Source: Sapria himalayana (lineage: Eukaryota; Streptophyta; Magnoliopsida; Malpighiales; Rafflesiaceae). Taken from it: a stretch of 64,000 bases of DNA. The notes under the pieces are model-generated. The model saw only the letters and a program-made list of their open reading frames with translations. It did no database searches and had not been told where the DNA came from. Each line of letters opens with the position of its first letter. The stretch's first letter is position 1. A program made the position numbers and the translations under genes. Positions 51,140 through 61,830 of this stretch are shown here, piece by piece. The stretch is taken from positions 11,248,391 through 11,312,390 of the forward strand of contig JAREIK010000801.1 of NCBI GenBank assembly GCA_029783825.1. The letters run 5' to 3'.

Positions 51140-51683
51140 TGTTTAATATTATGAAAATAAAGTAGACCTAGACATAGATAATGATAACCTGATCAAAAGA
51201 TTTGAAATTAAGTAATCTCCGAGGGTTCCATTTCATGTGCCTAAAAACTCAAGAATATATGAATATTAGTTGGATGAATATATTCTTTGATAATTAAAAA
51301 TAAAAAAAATTAGGGATGTCGAAGAATATTTGATATAATGTATATATTATAAAAAAATGATATATACTTGTAGTAGTTAACTAGTTATGGTAAGATTAGA
51401 TAATTAAGGATATATGCTGATCAATATTTCAAAAAATATAATATATTAGATCTCAGAAAAATTAAATTTAGCTACAAAGTTTTTGAAGTTGGATCAACTT
51501 CAACTTCAACGATTCTATTCATTTACCTCCATGAATATGCAAGAAATGGAATGATGAATTTTATCGCCAATACGAGATTTCTAATTAGATTTTTAGAGAA
51601 TCATATATTACTTCATCTCACCGTCATATATATATATATATATATATATATAATTCACTCATCATAGAATTTTTAGGTCAATC
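51140..51683 (+). pseudogene. hAT-D transposase pseudogene, segment 1
   Basis: Decayed N-terminal part: DIDNDN near 51170, a stretch like FDN*KXKKIRDVEEYL around 51275-51335 and a BED-like remnant to about 51430, then QRFYSFTSM-type peptides to the copia insertion. Weak alone; the order relative to segments 2 and 3 supports it. Confidence 0.6.
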
Positions 51684-51688
51684 AGTAT

Positions 51689-51922
51689 TGTACAAAAATA
51701 GTATTTCTCACCTGAACTCATATGCATTTCGATACTCGCTTCATGTCGTCCTGCTATGACAAAGTCAAAGGGCACAGAAGGAAGGCGATAGTGGAAAAAA
51801 ATGAGAATGCGAGAGAGAAGCCGAAGATCCCGCAAAGGTCGTCCAAAAAGTCTAACTATGGTTCTGCAGAACCTATTTATTTATACAGGAGAGATCATAT
51901 TTTTATTTTCTAATCTATTACA
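51689..51922 (-). repeat. 3' LTR of the copia element
   Basis: 234 bp, TG...CA ends, directly preceded by the 5-bp duplication AGTAT and followed by the complement of the polypurine tract. Confidence 0.93.
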
Positions 51923-52043
51923 CTTCCCCTCAAGTTGGAGCATAGATATCAATCATGCCCAACTTATTACATAAATAGCTAACCCAGTTCCCACTTAAAG
52001 CCTTTGTGAAAATATCACCCAATTGTTCTTCCGTTTTCACATA

Positions 52044-52450
52044 TCATGTAGAAATCAAACCAAGTTGTATTTTCTCACGAACAAAGTGACAGTCAAGCTC
52101 AATATGTTTAGTTCGCTCATGGAATACAGGATTCGAGGCAATATGAAGAGCAGTCTGGTTATCACACCAAAGTTTTGCTGGAACCACAGTCTTAATGCCG
52201 ACTTCCATCAAGAGTTGATGGAGCCACATGATTTCACACACAGACTGTTCCATTGCTCTATATTCTGACTACACTTGAACGAGAAATAATCTTTTGTTTT
52301 TTACTCTTTCATAAACTAGATTTTCACCAACAAAAACACAGTAACCAGATGTGAATCTCCTTTCTTCCTTTGACCCTGCCCAATCAGTATCTGTGATGCA
52401 TTCAACTCTGTTGTGCTTATGATTACTATATAGAATACCTCATCCTGGAG
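52044..52450 (-). pseudogene. Copia RNase H region, broken
   Basis: The minus strand gives VEFITDTDWAGSKEERRFTS-like sequence above 52330, then AMEQSVCEIMWLHQLLMEVG, LWCDNQTALHIASNPVFHER and TKHIELDCHFVREKI, the C-terminal RNase H of Ty1/copia polyproteins. At least one stop (near 52270) interrupts it. Confidence 0.88.
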
Positions 52451-52451
52451 C

Positions 52452-53412
52452 TCATTTCAAGTAACATTGTATATGTTCTATAGCTGCCCAATTGTCAACA
52501 GTCGAGGAAGACATATATAGACTTGCAACACTGACCGAATATGCAATATCAGGATGAGTTACTGTAAGATAGTTCAGTTTCCCAACTAGTCTTCTATATC
52601 TCTCAGGATCCTTAAACAATTCGTCTTCTCTAGTAAGTTGTACGCCCGGAGCCATAGGAGAACTACATGGCTTTGCTCCCAATTTTTGAGTCTCAGATAA
52701 TAAATCAAACACATATTTCCTTTGAGATAAGAAGATTCCATGTTTACTCTGCATAACTTCGACACCCAAGAAATATTTAAGCATCCCTAAGTCTTTTGTA
52801 TGAAACTGATCATGAAGAAAGGACTTGGGGGACAAGATTCCTGTAGAGTCACTCACAGTGATGACAATATCATCCACATACACCACCAATGACATGATAC
52901 CTGAACTGGAGTTCCGGTAGAAGACAGAATGATTAGATTTACTCTTTTGCATGCCAAATTTCTATACGACTTGGCTGAATTTACCGAACCAAGAACAATG
53001 ACTTTGTTTCAAGTCATATAACAACTTTCAAAGGTGACAAACCTTCCTAATCTTCCCTGAGCAACAAACCTTGGAGATTGCTCCATATAGACTTCATCCT
53101 GAAGATCGCCATGAAAAAAGACATTTTTAATATCAAGCTGATGTAGATCCCAATTATAAGTGGCGGCTAGGGAAATAATTAGTCGAACAGATGTCATCTT
53201 AGCAACATGGGAAAAATGTATCAGAATAGTCCACACCATAGGTCTGAGCGTACCCTTTGGCCACAAGTCGTGCTTTCAATCTGAGTAATTGAATCATTCG
53301 GATTAACTTTGACTGCAAAGACCCAGCGATATCCAATGGCTTTCTTTCCAGTAGATAAATGGACCAAGTTCCAAGTATTATTCTCATTCAGAGCATTCAT
53401 CTGCTCTATCAT
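52452..53412 (-). pseudogene. Copia reverse transcriptase, broken
   Basis: Descending on the minus strand: EQMNALNENNTWNLV, GYRWVFAVKVNPNDS, RLVAKGYAQTYGVDYSDTF, WDLHQLDIKNVFFHGDLQDE, then SLVVYVDDIVIT (YVDD catalytic motif) and FHTKDLGMLKYFLGVEV. The frame changes around 53260-53290 and 53200, and a break occurs near 52960-53010. The catalytic YVDD is intact but the polyprotein is not. Confidence 0.9.
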
Positions 53413-53421
53413 AGTACTACG

Positions 53422-54470
53422 CTAACCAGGGTGAGACAAGGCTTCCTGAAGTGTGTTAGGCAACGAAATAGAGTCCAAAGAAGTAATAAAAGAATAAGAC
53501 TGAGAAGACAACTGGTTATAGATGTAAAATGAGGAAATTAGATGAACATACTGACGTCTACATTTACGAAGAGCAATAGGGAGATCATCATCAGCAACTG
53601 GATCTGATGTCGAAGCAGCCGGTGGAGGATCAGAGACTGGTGGGTTCTGGCGTCGAGTGTAGACCTGAGTGATAGGTGGCTTTACTGGAGCAGGAACAGA
53701 AGGGGCCATGGGGGAGGCTATAGTATATACTAGCAGGTCATCTGCCTCCCCTTGACTAGTGTGAGTCGGGGTTGAAAAGAAAGGGACATTCTTAAAAAAC
53801 TTGACATCCGTAGAAACCAAATAATTATGAAGACTAGGGCAATAACACCGATACCTCTTCTGAACTCGAGAATAACCAAGAAAGATACATTTTAAAGATT
53901 TATGGTCAAGTTTAGATACCCGAGGACGAATATCTCGAACAAAACAAGTACATCCAAATATTTGAGGCTCAATAGGGAATAGAGGTTTCTTGGGGAAAAG
54001 GATGTGATACGGTGTATCCCAATTCAAGACTGATGAAAGCATCCGGTTAATCAAAAAACAAGCTGTGGAAATAGCATCAGCCCATAAATATTTGGGCACA
54101 TGCATCTGAAATAATAGAGCTCTGGTAGTTTCAAGGAGATGTCTATTTTTTCTCTCAGCAACTCAATTATGAGCAGGAGTGTCAACACAAGAAGTTTGAT
54201 GAAGGATACCATGTTGAAGCATGAAGGACTGAAATTATTCGGAAATATATTCTTTTGCATTATCACTTCTCAGAATTTGAACATAAACATGAAATTGAGT
54301 ATGATTTTCAGCACAAAAGGCACGAAAATAAAAAAATAACTCAGAGCGATTTTTCATTAAATATAACTAAGTGATTCGTGAATAATTATCAACAAAAGTA
54401 ACAAAGTATCGAAACCTGGTTGGGGACACAATTGGGCAAGGGCCTCACACATCTAAATGGACTAACTCAA
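53422..54470 (-). pseudogene. Copia integrase, broken
   Basis: 54105-53422 is open: YLWADAISTACFLINRMLS, YHILFPKKPLFPIEPQIFGC, CIFLGYSRVQKRYRCY and a Pro/Ser-rich linker to the RT. 54266-54480 carries the core region in other frames. Frameshifts separate the core from the C-terminal part. Confidence 0.87.
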
Positions 54471-54483
54471 AAGGAGCACTAGC

Positions 54484-55095
54484 TCATTTATTGGCTCTAG
54501 GACTATAACTAAGGCGATTATGTTTCGCAAATTGACAAGACTCACAATCTAAGGATAATAAACTTGAAAACTGAGGACACAATTTCTTTAATAATGGCAG
54601 CGACATATGACCAAACCGGCAATGTATCTCAAATGGTATAGTGACTCCAGAACAAGCAATAAGTCTTGGAACTGTAGGATCAAGGATGTATAAACCCCCA
54701 GACTCACGGTCTCTACCAATAATTTGCTTTGTCATAAAATCTTGAAAGAGACAAAAATTAAGAAAGAATGAGATATAATAATTTAGTGCTCGAGTTAACT
54801 TGCTAACAGACATCAAATTAAAATATAAATTCGGTAAACTCAAGACTGATGTCAAAGGAATAGATGGAGTGGGCACAATTGTGCATGATCCAAGGGCACA
54901 TGAATGTGATCCATCTGCCAAAGTGATAGTAGAAGGTGAAGGTTATGACTGAAAAGTAGAGAAAAGACAAGAGTTACCTGTCATGTGATATGTGGCTCCA
55001 GAGTCAATGATCCACTTAGAAGATGAAGAAGACACAAGATAATTATTCGGGTTACCCGACTTAGCAGTAATCAGAGTAGATGAAGATCTCAATGA
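54484..55095 (-). pseudogene. Copia protease and GAG-pre-integrase region
   Basis: Minus strand from about 55070: NYLVSSSSSKWIIDSGATYH, with the aspartic protease DSGA motif, a stop near 54944, then 54921-54484 open: ADGSHSCALGSCTIVPT, LPNLYFNLMSVSKLT, GGLYIL and HCRFGH...CESCQFAKH, the zinc-binding pre-integrase domain. Confidence 0.9.
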
Positions 55096-55209
55096 GTTCT
55101 GTTACAATTGGAACCTGGCTAATTCCGCGGCTGAGAACTGAACGGACTGATCGGATGCCTCAGAGGTAGAAGCTATATGAGCAGACTGAAATTTCTAATT
55201 TCGATTCTG

Positions 55210-56018
55210 TCATTTCTTACAATCACGTATCACATGGTCAGGTTTATGACAATAATAACAAACTACACCTCCAGAATCAGGCCCTCTAGTGTTATCGCCT
55301 GAATCACTGTTTCTACTTCGTTGCCTTTCTAACTCAATGGTTTGTTCAATAAGAGCACTGCTTGTCTGGGCAGATACAAGGGTAGGTGAAGAAGAGGATG
55401 CTACCTCAGTGCGAAGAATCTTGCTAAAGGTCTCCTGGAGGGATGATATTTCAGAACTGGACAAAATCTGAGCCTTAGCCGAATCATATTCAGACGGAAG
55501 AGCAGTAAGAAATCACATAACTGCTGTCTGTTCTCGTTGACTTTGCCGAACTTTGACATCTGGACTAAAGGGCATGAGTATATTAAGCTCTTCATGTATC
55601 TTTTTATAGGCCATAAAAAATTCTGTGAGTGACTGATCTTGTTTATCTGATCGATAGAATGCTTTACACACATCAAATATATGAGAAATATTCTCCTTTC
55701 CAGAAAACACAAATTCCAAATAATCCATTAGCTCCATAACAAATTCACAATGATTAACGGGGCCCAATACCTTGCTGTCGATAGAATTACGGATTTGGAT
55801 AATAGCCGAGCATTCTCTTCCATCCATTGCTCTTTCGAATTATCGGCTGGTGGATCCTGAGTGAGGTGACTACCCATACGTATGCTCTTGACATATATTC
55901 GAATTGTTTTGCTCCATTCCAAATAGTTGGGACCAGTCAGTTTGTCTTCCGTGATTTTAGACATCATTGGAACCACTTTGAGCTTCAGTATCGGTTTTTT
56001 CTCCTCTGAATCACTCAT
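55210..56018 (-). pseudogene. Copia gag, frameshifted
   Basis: The start MSDSEEKKPILKL is at 56018, followed by KLTGPNYLEWSKTIRIYV (retrotransposon gag N-terminal motif). The frame shifts near 55820, continues as GRECSAIIQIRNSIDSKVL and ICDVCKAFYRSDKQDQSLTE-like sequence, shifts again near 55500, and ends with CYYCHKPDHVIRDC, a CCHC zinc knuckle (55210-55264). The 420-bp leader between primer site and ATG contains a GC-richer segment at 56100-56290. Confidence 0.88.
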
Positions 56019-56438
56019 TATGGTACCACAAGAAAAATATGAATAGCAAAGAGCACTCCCAAAATTCAGATATTAAAAAATCACGCAGAATCCTAGATCC
56101 AGGAACCAAACAGGGAAACCAAATATACAAGAGGCCCTGTCGGCGACGGATGACCTTGTTGTAGCGTCTGTCTACGTGAACTGGTGAGGATGAGCTGCGG
56201 CCTCTGGCTTGGTTGGTGGTGCTGCAGGCTAAGCTGCTAGAGCCTTCACGGTTAGGGCCAGAATTGGAGCGAAAGGGCCACAAATAAGAAAGCGGGTTTC
56301 TTCGACATTGAAGCAGTTTTAGTTTCTGATGATGATCAAGATGCTCTAATAACAAATCATGATGAGCTAATTGATTCTGAAGGAAGCGAGTGCATAAGCG
56401 GAGACGAGGAAGACATGTCTAGAAACCTCCAATACCAT

Positions 56439-57163
56439 TTACAAAAATAGTATTCTCACCTAAACTCATTTGTATTTCAATACCCGCATCATGTCGTCCT
56501 ACTAGAAGTGTCAACCGGGCCGGCCCGGCATGGCACTAGGCACAGCACGGAAATTTTCTTGCCCGACCACAGCATAATCGTGTCGTGCCGTGCCGAGGCC
56601 AACTGGGCCTTGCCGTGCCTGGCCCGGCAAGGTACCATTCTGGAATCAAAATTTTTTTAAAATTAGGGTTTCAGGCGTGCTGAAATCCTAATTTTTTTTA
56701 ATTTAAGGTTTCGGGTGTACCAAAACCCTAATTTTTTAAAATTAGGGGTTCGTCGCGACGGCGCGCTTCGAAACCCTAATTTTTTTTAAATTTAGTGTTC
56801 GGCCCGACCGGGCCGAACCCGGCGGATCGTGCCGCGGGCCCGTGCCAGGCTGAACCCATAAAAACCATGCCGGGCCAGACACGACACGGTACAGTAACCG
56901 TGCCGTGCCTGACCCTACACAAAAGCACGGTCGGGCCTGAAAAAAATGTTCCGGGCCGGCCTGACACGTCCCGTTTGACACCTCTACGTCCTGCTATGGC
57001 AAAGAGAAAGAGGGTAGAATGAAGGCGATAGTGGAAAAAAAATGAGAATGCGATAGAGAAGCCGAAGATCCTGCAAAGGTCGTCCGAAAAGTCCAACCAT
57101 GGTTTTGCAGAACCTATTTATTTATACAGGAGAGATCGTATTTTTATTTCCTAATCTATTACA
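56439..57163 (-). repeat. 5' LTR of the copia element, interrupted by MITE-5
   Basis: Matches 51689-51922 outside the MITE. Its inner end reads TTTACAAAAATAG instead of TGTACAAAAATAG, a lost terminal G. The element could not be expressed normally from this LTR because MITE-5 splits it. Confidence 0.92.
56503..56986. mobile_element. MITE-5: 484-bp non-autonomous hAT inside the copia LTR
   Basis: It starts TAGAAGTGTCAACCGGGCC and ends CGTTTGACACCTCTA. Flanks CGTCCTAC (56495-56502) and CGTCCTGC (56987-56994) differ at one base; the intact LTR has CGTCCTGC, so the left copy mutated afterwards. The middle (about 56645-56800) has three to four units of a roughly 45-bp motif built on AAAACCCTAATTTTTT, where MITE-3 has about one. 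Confidence 0.94.
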
Positions 57164-57168
57164 AGTAT

Positions 57169-57676
57169 AAATGACAAAAAATTAATAAAAAAAAACTTAT
57201 TAATTCACCAACTTATAGTGCAAAGATGTGTGATTACCATGATGTTTGGTATTTGAAATAGTCATGAGATTAATATATTTGCGTGTTGATTCTAAATCGA
57301 TAATATGAGATTCAAAATAAATCTTTTAGGATAATATTTGATAATATTTTAAAAATAGTATAATGATTAATATATTTGTAAGAACTATTAGATATTGGCT
57401 TTCATATAAATTTTTTTACGTTAAGTGTATGTCACATAAGTAATCTAATAGTAAAAGCAAGAATAAAAAAATTATGTAAATTAGTGGGCATAAAAAAAAT
57501 TAAAATGAATGTCAGATATCATTGGAATAATATATACATAATGTGAGATTTACATGTTTGCTATTAATACATAAATTTAACTATGTTAATTCTAAAAATA
57601 GGGAATTAATAATTGTCTAATCAAATTGAGTTATATAAATTTTATTTATAAAATTAAAAATATTTTATGATATGAC
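57169..57676 (+). pseudogene. hAT-D transposase pseudogene, segment 2
   Basis: It includes a run resembling FYVKC...HISNLIVKARIK (CxxH region, near 57413-57460), MSDIIGIIYT-like and RYHWNNIYIM near 57510-57540, and FIYKIKNIL.YD at 57640-57676, which ends at the hAT-4 insertion. It continues in segment 3. Confidence 0.7.
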
Positions 57677-57992
57677 TAGAGGTGTCAAACGTGCCGGGCC
57701 GGCCGGCCCGGCACGAGGCACGGTTCAAAAACCGTGCCCGGGCCCGTGCCGTGCCGTGCCCTGGTGAAGATGGACCCGTGCGGTGCCGTGCCTGGCACAG
57801 CACGCCGGCACGGGTCCATCCCGTGCCGGTTCACGTAGGCACGCGTGGCACTGGCGGCGTGCCTCGCGTGCCCTGGCGTGAGTCACGAGCCACGACTCGG
57901 ACTCACGCCTTGTGAGTTGTGACCGGTGGGCGCTGGGCAGTGAGTCGGTGACCCATCCGGGCGGCGCCCCCCCCCCCCCCCCCCCCCCGGTA

Positions 57993-58038
57993 AAAAGACC
58001 GCGGGTCGGGTCCAAACAGACCCGACCCGCGGTCTTTT
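57993..58038. repeat. Perfect hairpin in the 5' subterminal region of hAT-4
   Basis: Arms of 20 bp (57993-58012 and 58019-58038) are exact reverse complements around a 6-bp loop CAAACA. The core GACCGCGGGTCGGGTC also occurs in MITE-1, MITE-4 and, with changes, MITE-2, hAT-2 and hAT-3. Confidence 0.95.
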
Positions 58039-58539
58039 CTGTCGAAACCCGACTGCCGAGTTAGATCCGAGCATTTCCAACGGCAAAAAAAAAAAAAATT
58101 CAAATTGGGCGATTTTCAGCCCTTGGATTCACCTCCAACGGCTAGGGGGCAGAATCCAACGGTCCTCGTGATTCTGCCCCTTAAATATATTAAAAAAATT
58201 TAAAAAATTAATAAAAAAATATTTTTTTAAAAAAATAAAACTTTATTTAGCCTATAAAATCTACCCCCCTCCTTATAACATTTATGTTTTTCAAAAACAT
58301 AAAATCCCTCAATATTTTCTCTCTCACATAAACCGTGTATCTCTCTCTCGGCCTTCGTGTTTTTGATTTCGGCTTGGATTTTCGTGAAACTCAACTTGAG
58401 TTTTGAACATCAAAGCTTCCTGCGGTGCACCTTGCACGTGAGTAACCTCATTGCTTTTACCGGGTAATATAATTTATTTTTTTTTGTACTTTCTCTCTCT
58501 AAAGCTTCTATCTCTAGAAAAACTTACGAAAAATAAAAA

Positions 58540-60666
58540 ATGACAAATACACCTAACACGTATTTAAATTTGGAAAATGAAAATGTTAGTGTTGCACATA
58601 CGTCTGTGGCTCCTGAAACGTTGATTTCTCCTGTCGTCTCAGCCCAAAGTTCTAAAAAACAAAAAACTAGGAGGACTTCTGTAGTTTGGACATATTTTAA
58701 AATCATAACACAATTAGATGTTAGGGGTGAGGAACATGAAATGACACAGTACAAATATTGTATGAGACTTTTAACATGCAAGAGTACATGTGGGACTGGG
58801 CACCTCAAGAGGCATGCTGAAATATGCTCCAAAAAACATGGACCGTTAGATCCTAGGCAAACCCAACTTGGCACTACATTTTTTGAGACTGAATCGAGTT
58901 CAGTCTCAAAGTTTACTCCCTTCGTATACTCCAGCGAGTTGGGTAGGGACGGCATGGCCAGGCTCATCACATTGATGGGTCTTCCGATCAGATTTTCGGA
59001 AGATCCGAGGGTAGTGCGCATCATGCAGACTTATTTTCAGCCATTCTATCGTAGGATTCCTAGGTCCACATCTAGGAGTGACATACTAAAGATATATAAG
59101 TTAGAAAAACAAAAAATAATTAAGGAATTTTTGGCATTTAGTGGAGTGGTGTCCGTAACGTCCGATATATGGACATGTCACGATGATTCTTCTTATGCAT
59201 GTCTCACGAGTTATTATGTAGATTCAAACTAGACAATCAATAAAAAAATATTAGGATTCACTGAGATTCTTCATCCTCATGATGGCCCGGCCATTTTTGA
59301 GTGTATGATGAAAATATTTAGGGAATATAAAATTCAAAATAAAATTTTTAGTGTCACTTTCGATAATGCTGCGAATAATGGAGTAGCGATCAATATGTTT
59401 GTTAGGAATATTAGAGACGCATCATTAGGAGAGATCTTTCATGTCAGATGCATGTGTCATGTTATTAACCTGATAGTTCAAGCGGGTATGAAGGTGTGTT
59501 CCCCCGCGTTGGAAAATATATGCAATGCACTCAAGTATATTCGCACTCCTCGCAGACTACAAGAGTTTGGTAATCTCTGTTTGTCTGCGAATCTTAAGAA
59601 GAAGAAATTCTAATCGGATGTGAGACATCGTTGGAATTACACGTACCTGATGTTGGAATCATGTGTTGGATACGAACACGTGATATCCGACTACGTCAAT
59701 AGTAAGAGTGGCGAACTTATTATTGACGACACTGACTGGGCTTCAGGATTTTCATTTATGAAATTCCTGAAGATATTTTATGACACGACGAACATGTGTT
59801 CGTCGGTTTATACGCCCACCACTTGCATTACACTCCGTTGCATATGCAACATTAGTAGCATGTTTAAAAAGTATCGAGCGGACCCGACGCTCAACCATAT
59901 GGTTGCAGAGATGGAGACCAAGTACCTGAAGTACTGGTCCACCATTCCATCTCTTTATTGCCTCGCAGCATGCATGGACCCTAGAGCTAAGGTGGAAGGG
60001 GTTGAAAACACCCTGACTTTCATTTTCTCGTGCATGAATCTGGAAGAGTCACCTGAAGGGTTCATTTACGAGAAGTTGACAAACCTGTTCACATACTACG
60101 ATACTAGGTATGGTGGTGGTGGTGGTGGTGAGACTGTGAGTACGGACATTGATACCTTGTTCGGAGATGACGATTATTCCATAAACCTAGCGAGGGGGAA
60201 ACGTAGGAGTGGACCTTCACATAGGAGCGAGCTGTCTCGGTACTTAGATACCGATTACTGCTCAATCCTATCACCTTCTGACAATAAGAATCTTGATTTA
60301 TTACAGTGGTGGAAATCATATGAGTCCGCCTATCCCGTGCTATCTAAGATGGCACAGGATCTACTGACTCCTCCGGTGTCGAGCGTAGCATCGGAGTCTG
60401 CTTTTTCTGTTGCAGTGAACGTGATTTCGGATAGGAGATCGAGATTACGTCCAGATATGGCTGAGGCCTTGGCATGTTTGAAGGATTGGGAGGAATCGAG
60501 ATTTAGCATCAGTGATCGTGCTGAAGCTGGGACTGTGACAGACACTGCAGTCACATCCACATCCACTACGATGGCGGAGGAGCTGATTGCCGATGATGAT
60601 GATCCATATGATACTGATCTTGATGTTGCGGTTGATGATTCTCATGATATGCCGCTTGACGAATGA
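58540..60666 (+). pseudogene. hAT (BED zinc finger, RICESLEEPER/Ac-like) transposase with two premature stops
   Basis: A single frame runs from ATG 58540 to the stop ending at 60666, about 708 codons, a normal length for Ac-type transposases. It is interrupted only by TAG at 59230 (sister copies have Trp) and TAA at 59611 (hAT-1 has Gln). Domains: BED finger about residues 65-110, where the first zinc cysteine is Tyr (QYKYC here, QCKYC in hAT-3); first catalytic Asp in TSDIWTCHDDSS about residue 210; second Asp in TFDNAANN; CxxH in RCMCHVINL; C-terminal dimerisation region about residues 585-652 (LDLLQWWKSYES to SDRRSRLRPD); then an Asp-rich tail. It would bind the GC-rich ends and excise the element; this copy cannot make a full protein. 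Confidence 0.93.
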
Positions 60667-61432
60667 TGCTCATCTGCTGTTTTTTTTCGATGTTTTTTTA
60701 TTTATTTTATTTATACACTTTGTTTGTACTTTGTACCATACGTTGTGTTGAAACTTATACTTGTTTTGTTCCGACTATTAGTTTCAAAAGCATGAATGGT
60801 AATTTTTTATTTGTGTAGTTTAATTTTTTTTAATTAAAATTATACTAGCTTAATGTTTTTTTTTATTATTTTACGATTTAAATTTTATTTTAAAATTTAT
60901 TAACTTTAAATTTTAAAATATAATTAATAAATTATAATAATAAAATATGCTAAACTTAATTTAAAAAAAAAAAAATTTTCTAATATTTGTTTGTTACATT
61001 TATTTTTAAATGTAATATTTTTTACAAAAAATTATATTTTTTAATTATTACATATACTCTAAAGTATATACAGAATAACAGAAACTTAATAAAAAAATTA
61101 AAAAAAAAAAAAAATTTTTTCTAATCTGCTAAGTGCCAAGCACGGGCCGTGCCCGTGCTTGGCTCCCGGGACCCGGACCCCGGTTGAGCCGGTCCAGGCG
61201 TCCAGCCTTGCAGCTCCCGCCCCGCCTGCCCTGCCCCTGCCGTGCTCCCGTGCCGCCTGGCCAAGCCAAGCCGTGCCCGAGCGGGTCGGGCACGGCACGG
61301 CCTTGCCGTGCCCACGGGCAGTGCCGTGCCCGATTTTAAAACACCGTGCCGTGCCGGGCACGACACGGTAGCACGGCTGGGCACGTGAAAAACGGGCCGT
61401 GCCGTGCTGGGCCAGCCCGTTTGACACCTCTA

Positions 61433-61830
61433 GATATGACAGATATGTATTTGTTTATACATATTCTTATTACATGTATTATACTTATGTAAATATGTAA
61501 TATTTATAATATGTTTAAAAAATATAGAGAATACTCATATTTTAGTGTCATAGTCATGGAGATAGAAATGAAATATTTAAAATATTTTTCCTCCATCACA
61601 TCTCTTTAAAACTTGACTATATGTATGAATCTTTGGATTAAGGTAAAATAGATGAAAAATATTTTGAAATATATATCTACTCACATGAACCGACCACACA
61701 AATCTAAAGATAATATTAATGAATAATTAGATAAATTATTTAAATATTATGATAATAAGTATAATAGTTTTAGTGAGCATGTGTATTAAGATAATATAAT
61801 ATAAATCATTGTTTTTTTATAGATAAATAT
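61433..61830 (+). pseudogene. hAT-D transposase pseudogene, segment 3
   Basis: It resumes right after the hAT-4 duplication: DMYLFIHILITCIIL, NIYNMFKKYREYSYFSVIV, MEIEMKYLKYFSSITSL, LTICMNLWIKVK, ILKYISTHMNRPHKS and KLFKYYDNKYNS. Each aligns in order with SSMFKKYRADPT, MVAEMETKYLKYWSTIPSL and later blocks of hAT-4, with stops and frameshifts. Confidence 0.78.

Larger units (their letters stand above)
51689..57163 (-). mobile_element. Complete Ty1/copia retrotransposon with LTRs and 5-bp target duplication
   Basis: Left LTR 51689-51922 (starts TGTACAAAAATAG, ends CTATTACA); right LTR 56439-57163, which includes MITE-5. The duplication AGTAT flanks the element (51684-51688 and 57164-57168). 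Genes run on the minus strand, so the right LTR is the 5' one. A primer site resembling TGGTATTGGAG lies just inside it (complement of 56427-56437) and a polypurine tract just inside the 3' LTR (complement of 51923-51935). Without the MITE the LTRs are about 234 bp, with roughly two dozen differences by eye. Domain order (protease, integrase, RT, RNase H) is that of copia. Confidence 0.95.
57677..61432 (+). mobile_element. hAT-4: complete, nearly intact hAT element with target duplication
   Basis: 3756 bp, from TAGAGGTGTCAAACGTGCC to CGTTTGACACCTCTA, flanked by GATATGAC at 57669-57676 and 61433-61440. Layout: GC-rich 5' subterminal block with GGCACGG words, a C22 tract (57967-57988), a 20-bp-arm perfect hairpin (57993-58012 with 58019-58038), a leader with ATCCAACGGC words, a transposase frame (58540-60666), an AT-rich 3' region and a GC-rich 3' block (61130-61432). 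The best preserved member of the family here and the natural reference for it. Confidence 0.97.
51136..61830 (+). mobile_element. hAT-D: old hAT split into three by two later insertions
   Basis: Three segments read as one decayed transposase when the insertions are taken out: 51140-51683 (N-terminal, BED region), 57169-57676 (CxxH region to NIL.YD) and 61433-61830 (DMYLFIHILITCII onward). The first gap is a complete copia element (5-bp duplication AGTAT), the second a complete hAT (8-bp duplication GATATGAC). Outer termini are not recognisable. Confidence 0.8.

Noticed and set aside
56640..56800. Interstitial telomere repeat (AAACCCT units)
   Set aside because: The units are about 45 bp, diverged and confined to a MITE centre; they are not a run of 7-bp telomere repeats.
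58524..59024. A 166-codon minus-strand open frame over the hAT-4 transposase
   Set aside because: It is the antisense shadow of the well-supported plus-strand transposase; the same shadow appears at the matching place in hAT-1 and hAT-3.
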